Made by a program: the position numbers and the translations under genes. 64,000 bases of DNA from Rhodanobacter sp. B05 (GTDB taxonomy: Bacteria > Pseudomonadota > Gammaproteobacteria > Xanthomonadales > Rhodanobacteraceae). Below are positions 58,272 through 64,000 of the stretch, piece after piece (the first letter of the stretch is position 1; every line of letters starts with the position of its first letter). The stretch is taken from contig NZ_MUNU01000019.1 in the NCBI RefSeq assembly GCF_002001085.1, positions 310,001-374,000 on the forward strand, given 5' to 3'. The notes beneath the pieces were generated by a model. It made no database searches. It worked only from the letters and a program-made list of their open reading frames with translations, and had not been told where the DNA came from.

Positions 58272-58409
58272 GCCAGAAGCCGGTTATCGACCGGGATTCC
58301 GCAGCAAGCCATCGGCAGCAACCCATCGGTCAGGGCAATCGCCGCGCTCGACATTCCCGCCGACAACGCCCGCGCACGCACGGATGTCGCCAACCCGCGC
58401 TGGACAAGC

Positions 58410-59081
58410 TCAATACGGGTCGGGGAGATCAGGCAGCTCGGGCATGTTGGCCAGCTCGGCCAGCATGTCCACCACCTTGGGCGCCGGCTCCTGCTCCAGT
58501 GGCCAGCACCCGATCACCTCATGCCGGGACTGACCGAAGAAGCTGCGCAGCAACAGGAACTCGCGCGCATGCCACTGGATCGGCGTGATCGATTCCTCGA
58601 TCGCATCGATCGCCGGACCAAACTGCAGCGCCACATGCGGGTGGAAGCTGGAAACGCCGCCGACCTGCAGGCCGACCTTGCGCTGAGCATCGGCGATCGC
58701 CTTGCGCAAGGCCAATGCGGCCTGCGTAGTGGCATGGTCCGCACACAGCACGAACGGAAACTGTCCGTCCTTGGAGATGCAGCGCATGGCCGCATCCAGC
58801 GTGGCCAGAAAACCCGTGGCCCGGACCTCGGCGCCGGCAGCCAGCAAGGCCCGCTCCAGCGGTTGCCGCAGACGCTCCGGGCGCCCCATCGGACACAGCG
58901 ACAGATGCAGACTCTCCACCGGCACCGCCACGCCGCTGACCCGCTGCGCCTTGCGGAAGCGCGCGGCCGCGTCGGCGATCGCGGACCGTGCCTGGTCGTC
59001 CGGCCTCACGGCAAAGAAATAATCGATGCCTGCGGCGAGTTCTGCGGGGGTCGATGGGGTCGGAATGGCCTGTGCCTCCAC
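58410..59081 (-). CDS. 2'-5' RNA ligase family (2H phosphoesterase) protein
   Basis: 223 residues from the chosen GTG 59081. Two H-x-[ST/V]-x motifs define the 2H fold: ESLHLSLCP (about residues 55-63) and FHPHVALQFG (about 150-160). The first motif is HLSL and the second HVAL, where the second Ser/Thr is replaced by Val-Ala, so activity may be changed. Family members cleave cyclic phosphodiesters in RNA or nucleotides. The frame is open to 59414 and no ATG marks the start, so the N-terminus is uncertain. Confidence 0.75.
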   Translation of the reverse strand: MEAQAIPTPSTPAELAAGIDYFFAVRPDDQARSAIADAAARFRKAQRVSGVAVPVESLHLSLCPMGRPERLRQPLERALLAAGAEVRATGFLATLDAAMRCISKDGQFPFVLCADHATTQAALALRKAIADAQRKVGLQVGGVSSFHPHVALQFGPAIDAIEESITPIQWHAREFLLLRSFFGQSRHEVIGCWPLEQEPAPKVVDMLAELANMPELPDLPDPY

Positions 59082-59235
59082 GGCAATCGCGCTGACGAAC
59101 AGTTGACCGAGGCAAAGATACTCCGTCCGCGCGCGACGGCTGTGACCGCCGTCGCCTGATTGCACGCGCACCGTCGCTGCGCAGCGGCAGGAGTCATACA
59201 CTGAGCCGGACTGGCAATATGACGGGAGCCACCCG

Positions 59236-60243
59236 ATGCAGCATGCATGGAGATATCCGGCAGGGATCGTGTTGGGCTTGCTGCTGTGCGGTTCGTGCCG
59301 TGCCGCGGCCCGCGAAACGGCACCTGCCGATGCCGCCACCGGCGCCCAGGGAGCGTGGCTGGAGCAAGCCGTGGCAAGCCTGTCCGCGATGCCCGATACC
59401 GACTCCCTGGTCACCGCGGCCGTACTGGCGCGACAGTTGCCGGACGCTCAGGCCCGGGCCATCGATCTGCTCGACCGCGCAGCCGCGTCGGCGCCGCAGG
59501 CTGCGGATGTCGGCCTGCTTGACATCACCCTGTGCAGCGCGCAAACCGGCTGCGATGCGTTGAAGCGCGAGGCGCGCCTGCGCCACCTCGATCCGCGCAA
59601 CGGCAGCCTGTGGATGGTGGCGCTGCACGACGCCTCGATGCGCAACGACCGGCCGCGCATCGACTCGATGCTTTCCCGGATGGCGCAAGGCGATCGCTTC
59701 GACGTCCATTTCATTTCGCTGGGGCAGCGCTTTCTGGTCGCACTGAAACGCATTCCGCCTCCGCCCGGTGCAACCGGCACATCGGCCGATTCGTTGCGGC
59801 GGATGCAGGCGATGGCCCTGGTCGCGGCCTTCGTGCTGCCCCCGATGCAGGATCTGGTCGAGGCGTGCAAACCGGGCAATCCGGTCAGTGATGCCCGTCG
59901 CAAGACCTGCCGCGCGATCGCCGACTCGCTGCGCCGCAGCGATACGCTGATCGCGGACCTGATCGGCTTGCGCCTGCAGGAATGGACCGCTCGCGATACG
60001 GCCGACAAGGACGACGCACTGGCCCGCCGGCGGCGCCTGCTGTGGAAAATGCACCAGCTGAACGACGTCTCCGGCACCGCCGCCATGCCGCCGGCAGGCC
60101 AGATCGGCATCATGCTGGCGCACGAGAACGAGGTTGAGGGCATCGACGCCGTGCTGCTCGCGACCGCCCGCCCGCTGGATCCGCCGGCACACTGGCAACC
60201 TCCCCGACCGGCGTCGGCGTCGACGCTGCAAACCCGGCACTGA
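59236..60243 (+). CDS. Exported protein of unknown function
   Basis: 335 residues. Signal peptide (WRYPAGIVLGLLLCGSCRAAA) ending near a Cys, so possibly a lipoprotein, though the lipobox is poor. The rest is helical and repeat-like (SLVTAAVLARQLPDAQARAIDLL, LFDITLCSAQ-type pair, LRHLDPRNGSLWMVALHDASM), similar in style to Sel1/TPR solenoids, with four cysteines. I do not recognise the family. Single gene, ATG 59236. Confidence 0.75.
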   Translation: MQHAWRYPAGIVLGLLLCGSCRAAARETAPADAATGAQGAWLEQAVASLSAMPDTDSLVTAAVLARQLPDAQARAIDLLDRAAASAPQAADVGLLDITLCSAQTGCDALKREARLRHLDPRNGSLWMVALHDASMRNDRPRIDSMLSRMAQGDRFDVHFISLGQRFLVALKRIPPPPGATGTSADSLRRMQAMALVAAFVLPPMQDLVEACKPGNPVSDARRKTCRAIADSLRRSDTLIADLIGLRLQEWTARDTADKDDALARRRRLLWKMHQLNDVSGTAAMPPAGQIGIMLAHENEVEGIDAVLLATARPLDPPAHWQPPRPASASTLQTRH

Positions 60244-60425
60244 CCTGGCGCCCAGGGGCGCGTCGACTCCTCAAGCCACCGTTGCTACGTCGACGTCATC
60301 GGGAGCCACCGCATCGGTGAGTGTGATCATGGCGGCCGTCCGGGCGCGGGTGCATCGTGACTGGAGTAGCATCCTGTTCCATTGTCACCAGGGGGTGGCT
60401 GCTCGCCAGCGCCATTGACGAACCG

Positions 60426-62507
60426 ATGACCCTGTATGTCTCCAGCCTGCTGATCGCCTGCGGCATCTGCCTGTTCGCGGGGGTCCACGCCGTGCTGGCG
60501 GGAACGACGGGAAAACGCGAACCCCTGAACCAGGCGTTCGGCTGCCTGAGCCTGCTGCTGGCCGGCTACCTGCTGCTGGCGGCGGCCATCTACCAGGCGG
60601 ATGCGTTGTCGCTGGCCCGCCAGCTGATTCGCCTGCAACTCACCCTCGCCTGCCTGATCTATCCGGCCGCGGTCTGGTTTCTCGGGCTGTACGCCGAGCT
60701 GCGCCAACGGCGCCGCTGGCTGGCACTGGCGAGCCTCGTGTTCGGTGCGTTGCTGGTGATCAATCTGTTGTCCTCGAACAGCGTGATCTATACGCAGATC
60801 ATCAGGGATCACGCCATCGCCCTGCCCTGGGGCGAGCAGGTGCACGACTTCGCCGGCCGCAAATCGAAACTGTTCGGCGCCTATTTCCTGGCCAAGGATG
60901 CGATCTACGTCTTCGCCACCGGCTGCTGCATCGCACTGTGGCGCAGGCATAGCGCTCGCGCCTGGCCGCTGACGCTCTATCTGCTGATCCAGGGTCTGGC
61001 TGCCGTGCACGCGGACATCGTCAACCGCAGCGGCACGCAAATGGTGACCTTCGAGGCGCTTGCCTTCCTCGCGCTGGTGCTGCTGATGGGCGACCGGCTG
61101 CGGCTGGAGCTGTCCCAGCGCGCCACACTGCTGACGCACAACCTCGAGGAGTTGCGCGAGGAAACGCGGCGCCGACAGCAGGTGGAGTCCACCCTTCGCC
61201 ACCTGGCCTACCATGACCCGGTGACCGGTCTGTCGAATCGGCTGGCGCTGCGCGATCACGTACAGGCCGCGCTGGCCGTGCAGCACACCGGCGACCACGC
61301 CCTGATCCTGCTGGACCTGGATCACTTCAGGATCATCAACGAGGCACTTGGCCACGACGTGGGCGACATGCTGCTGAAAGCCGTGGCGGCGCGGCTGCTG
61401 GCCGCCGCACCGGCAGGCAGTCTGGTGGCCCGTCACGGTGGCGATGAATTCGCGTTGCATGTCGGCCTCCCGTCCGGCACCGCGCCGGCGGCAGCCGCGC
61501 GCGAAATCGTGCGTGGCATGACCGCAACATTGACCGCGCCATACACCATTGGCGCGCATGACCTGGCGGTGGGCGTCAGTGCCGGCATCGCGCTGCTGCC
61601 GGGCATGGCCGGCGATGTCGACAGTGCGCTGCGCCAGGTCGCCGTGGCGCTCCATCGGGCCAAGGCTTCCGGCCGCAACACCGCCATCATCTTCGAGCAG
61701 CTGATGCAGGCGCAGGCCGACCGGCGCCTGCTGCTGGAGAAAGGGCTGCGACTGGCGCTGGAACGCGACGAGTTCGAGCTGCACTACCAGCCGCAGCTGG
61801 ATGCGCGCGGGCGTTTCGTGGCGGCCGAGGCGTTGCTGCGCTGGCGTCATCCGCAACACGGCTTGATCGCGCCCGGCGAGTTCATCCCGATCGCCGAGGA
61901 GACCGGCCTGATCCATGCGATCGGTCGATATGTCCTGCACCAGGCCTGCCTGGAGCGGGAAAGCTGGGCGGCGGTGCATGCCGATGCGCGCGTATCCATC
62001 AATGTCAGTCCGTGGCAACTGTTCGCCCAGGACTTCGTGCGCACCGTGCACGAGGCGGTCAACACCACCCGTACCATGCCGCGAAACGTCACCATCGAAA
62101 TCACCGAGAACGCGCTCCTGCATGACCTCGAGGACGTGGCATACAAGATGCGCGAGCTGGCCAGCCTCGGCTTCCATTTCGCGCTGGATGATTTCGGTTC
62201 GGGCTATGCCTCGCTGGGAAACCTCAAGAGGTTGCCGCTGCACGAGCTCAAGATCGACCGTGTCTTCGTCGAAGGCCTGCAGGCGGGCGTGCGTGACCCG
62301 CTGGTCGAGGCCATCATCAACATCGCGCACGAACAGCAGCTGTTCGTGGTGGCCGAAGGCGTCGAAACCGGCCAGCAGCGGGAGGCGCTGGCCGAACTGG
62401 GTTGCGACGCGATCCAGGGCTATCTGATCTGTCGCCCGATGCCGTCCGCCCAGTTCCATCATTGGCTCGATCAGTTGCCCGAACCCGTGGATCTGCCCGG
62501 CCGCTGA
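60426..62507 (+). CDS. Membrane-bound GGDEF-EAL dual-domain protein
   Basis: 693 residues. Seven hydrophobic helices (residues 1-235), a short coiled coil (LTHNLEELREETRRR), a GGDEF domain with the intact motif ARHGGDEFAL, and an EAL domain with AAEALLRWRHP, TIEITENALL, ALDDFGSGYASL, ELKIDRVFV and VAEGVET, all complete. Both activities or GTP-regulated phosphodiesterase activity are possible. ATG 60426 chosen; GTG 60357 gives 23 more residues. Confidence 0.93.
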   Translation: MTLYVSSLLIACGICLFAGVHAVLAGTTGKREPLNQAFGCLSLLLAGYLLLAAAIYQADALSLARQLIRLQLTLACLIYPAAVWFLGLYAELRQRRRWLALASLVFGALLVINLLSSNSVIYTQIIRDHAIALPWGEQVHDFAGRKSKLFGAYFLAKDAIYVFATGCCIALWRRHSARAWPLTLYLLIQGLAAVHADIVNRSGTQMVTFEALAFLALVLLMGDRLRLELSQRATLLTHNLEELREETRRRQQVESTLRHLAYHDPVTGLSNRLALRDHVQAALAVQHTGDHALILLDLDHFRIINEALGHDVGDMLLKAVAARLLAAAPAGSLVARHGGDEFALHVGLPSGTAPAAAAREIVRGMTATLTAPYTIGAHDLAVGVSAGIALLPGMAGDVDSALRQVAVALHRAKASGRNTAIIFEQLMQAQADRRLLLEKGLRLALERDEFELHYQPQLDARGRFVAAEALLRWRHPQHGLIAPGEFIPIAEETGLIHAIGRYVLHQACLERESWAAVHADARVSINVSPWQLFAQDFVRTVHEAVNTTRTMPRNVTIEITENALLHDLEDVAYKMRELASLGFHFALDDFGSGYASLGNLKRLPLHELKIDRVFVEGLQAGVRDPLVEAIINIAHEQQLFVVAEGVETGQQREALAELGCDAIQGYLICRPMPSAQFHHWLDQLPEPVDLPGR

Positions 62508-62628
62508 CCCCGGCGATTGCGTGCAAGCGGCGATCCCGCATGCGTGCAAGCCACCGACCCCGGGATGAACTGGCCCGCGTCGGCGAATCGGGCGATCATC
62601 ATGCGCCTGACCCGAGGAGAAAAGCCGC

Positions 62629-63042
62629 ATGAGCACTCCGATCGTACGCGCGAGCACCGGCAGCGCCCCGTTCGCCGTGACATTCACCGACGACCTGGGT
62701 CACCACTGGCTGGCCGACGAACCGGCCGAAGGCGGCGGCGGCGATACCGGCCCCTCACCGCACCGGCTGCTGCTCTCGGCGCTGGGCGCGTGTACCGCAA
62801 TCACCTTGCAGATGTACGCGGCACGCAAGCAGTGGCCGCTGCAGCACGTCGATGTCGAGCTCCAGTTCAATCCCGAAGGCACGCCCGCCGCCGGCAACGA
62901 CATCAGCCGCGCGATCACCCTGCAGGGCGACCTGACCGACGAGCAGCGCCAGCGTCTGCTGCAGATCGCGAACATGTGCCCGATCCACAAGGTGCTGACC
63001 GGCGAGGTACGCATCGCCACGCGACTGGAGGCAACCGCGTAA
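62629..63042 (+). CDS. OsmC family protein
   Basis: 137 residues. OsmC fold with GGDTGPSPHRLLLSALGACTAITL and redox Cys55 and Cys117 (NMCPIHKVL). The YhfA-like motif PHRLLLSALGACTA separates it from the osmotic OsmC at 7.2 kb. Probable peroxide- or small-thiol-related protein. ATG 62629 follows GAGGAGAAAAGCC. Confidence 0.92.
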   Translation: MSTPIVRASTGSAPFAVTFTDDLGHHWLADEPAEGGGGDTGPSPHRLLLSALGACTAITLQMYAARKQWPLQHVDVELQFNPEGTPAAGNDISRAITLQGDLTDEQRQRLLQIANMCPIHKVLTGEVRIATRLEATA

Positions 63043-63064
63043 CCGTGCTGTCGCCGGAACCGGC

Positions 63065-63331
63065 TCAGCGCAGCTGGCTGTCCTTGCTGCCGCGACGGTT
63101 GTAGAGGCCGGCACCGCGGGACTCCTCGTCATGCGCCTGCTGGCAGGCCACGCACAGGCGCACGCCGGGCACGGCCTCGCGCCGCGCGGCCGGAATGGCG
63201 GCGTCGCATTCCTCGCAGCGGGTCAGGCCCGGACCCTGGCGCAGTTGCTGCCGCGCCCGCTGCACCGCATCGTCGACCGTGGCGTCGATCTGATCCTGCA
63301 CGGCACCATCACCTGCCCAGCCGGTTGCCAT
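63065..63331 (-). CDS. DksA/TraR family zinc-finger protein (YbiI-like)
   Basis: 88 residues. C-terminal C4 zinc finger CEECDAAIPAARREAVPGVRLCVAC in type (Cys39/Cys42 and Cys60/Cys63), the DksA/TraR pattern without the N-terminal coiled coil of true DksA. May bind RNA polymerase in the secondary channel. ATG 63331 has GGAGG at good distance. Confidence 0.9.
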   Translation of the reverse strand: MATGWAGDGAVQDQIDATVDDAVQRARQQLRQGPGLTRCEECDAAIPAARREAVPGVRLCVACQQAHDEESRGAGLYNRRGSKDSQLR

Positions 63332-63417
63332 GGAAACCTCCGCACTACCGATGCATCCGGACTCTCATCCGTACCTGACGAGCTTCGCCGAATGACCACG
63401 CGAGCGAACGATCCGTC

Positions 63418-63635
63418 TCAATGGGACCTCGCGCGCAGGCCGTCGATATAGCCCAGCTCGCCCAGAGATCTGGGTTCGCCCGGTTCGGGTTTCAAGCAGG
63501 CCTTGCAGGCTGCGGCCGCGTCGTCCAGTCGATGCAACTCCACCAGCGCGTAGCCTTGTCCGCGCAGAGCCTTGCATGGCAGCCCGACAATCCGGTGGCC
63601 GCGACCAGAGCCACTCCGATAACCGCCTGCTTCAT
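63418..63635 (-). pseudogene. Broken TPR lipoprotein gene
   Basis: From ATG 63635 (after GGGGGGCGAAAC) the frame encodes a lipoprotein signal (MKQAVIGVALVAATGLSGC) and then drifts. In a second frame, reading from the same place to TAG/TGA 63418, follows a TPR-like end (GYALVELHRLDDAAAACKACLK, PGEPRSLGELGYIDGLRA in pieces). So signal and TPR end lie in different frames and there is no room for a whole TPR protein between. Interpreted as a deleted and frameshifted gene. Confidence 0.55.
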
Positions 63636-63847
63636 GTTTCGCCCCCCGGGATTCCCGATTCAGCATATATGCCGCGCGGCAACCCCGAAAGCGGGGCACC
63701 ATCCCGGCGACAGTTCAGCAGCCATCACCCCGCCGGGCGCGATCGGCACGTAATTGAGAGACGGGTCAGCCGCCGCAACAGGTCGAGGGCAATTGCACCA
63801 TGCTGTGGACAGCCATCAGCCGATCTGCGTGACCGCGTCATTCGCGA

Positions 63848-64000
63848 CTACCGACCGACGCGGCGCCCCTTCCATGCATATCCGATCCCCAGCAGCACGA
63901 ACCACACCGGGCTGGCGACCAGCGCCTCGCGGGTATCCGGCTGCAGGCTCAGCAGCACCAGCACGAACACGAAGAACACCAGGCAGGCCCAGCACATGAA
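63848..64000 (-). CDS. Amino-acid permease, C-terminal end (partial)
   Basis: Fifty codons from the right edge to TAG 63848. Two membrane helices, ACLVFFVFVLVLLSL and PVWFVLLGIGYAW, around QPDTREALVAS resemble the end of CycA-like APC transporters (D-serine/D-alanine/glycine). The gene runs off the window. Confidence 0.7.
   Translation of the reverse strand, partial: FMCWACLVFFVFVLVLLSLQPDTREALVASPVWFVLLGIGYAWKGRRVGR

Noticed and set aside
63766-63816. A 16-codon minus-strand frame ending in CCGG
   Set aside because: Too short, no ribosome-binding site, no recognisable family.

Overview
The window is 64 kb of gene-dense, GC-rich DNA from a gammaproteobacterium. The gene set (LeuS-LptE-HolA-NadD, split PqiA with PqiB/PqiC, RsfS-RlmH-Maf, S9, M14 and M28 exported peptidases, and many GGDEF/EAL/HD-GYP proteins) and the base composition suggest the order Xanthomonadales (now Lysobacterales), most likely a Rhodanobacteraceae member such as Rhodanobacter or Dyella. 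This is inferred from protein style and gene order; no rRNA or tRNA gene was seen.

Layout. 0-7.6 kb: methyltransferase, CPBP protease, Maf, a P-loop kinase, RlmH and RsfS, a nitronate monooxygenase-like flavoprotein, a DUF1345 membrane protein, GNAT and OsmC. 7.6-9.9 kb: a DAHP synthase gene preceded by a short peptide gene very rich in aromatic codons and an intrinsic terminator (a probable attenuator), divergent from an MpaB-like oxygenase. 10-14.5 kb: a NERD-domain helicase, then a lipoprotein / DUF2235 lipase / membrane-protein operon that looks like an effector with its immunity protein. 14.7-16.7 kb: phospholipid genes, including an unusual CDP-alcohol phosphotransferase-acyltransferase fusion, and CdsA. 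16.7-21.7 kb: the overlapping operon leuS-lptE-holA-nadD. 21.8-25.3 kb: pqiA1-pqiA2-pqiB-pqiC. 25.5-29.8 kb: CnoX, DUF4442, an ECF sigma factor with a membrane partner, and a MerR/SDR divergent pair.

30-41 kb is a secreted-peptidase island: three tandem S9 prolyl oligopeptidase paralogues (the third frameshifted in a G7 tract), an M14 metallopeptidase and a convergent M28 peptidase. 41-46.4 kb, on the minus strand, is NfeD protease - SPFH protein - borosin-type peptide N-methyltransferase - borosin-like precursor - TPR/GGDEF protein. The methyltransferase and precursor form a probable split-borosin RiPP pair of the SonM/SonA kind, and this is the most interesting system in the window. 46.5-52.9 kb holds a cupin, a DUF3014 protein, an ABC-2 exporter, a DsrE-like protein, a TrmH-type methyltransferase, an FAD monooxygenase and a PepSY-type protein.

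53-62.5 kb: a 288-bp MITE-like element with a CTAG target duplication lies in front of a degenerate HD-GYP gene and a GGDEF/EAL gene. An osmoprotectant-type ABC transporter, a 2H phosphoesterase, an unknown secreted protein and a membrane GGDEF/EAL protein follow. The right end has an OsmC protein, a DksA/TraR zinc finger, a broken TPR lipoprotein gene and the C-terminus of an amino-acid permease. Coordinates of starts that were moved to internal codons were obtained by counting residues and are accurate to the codon if the stated start is right.
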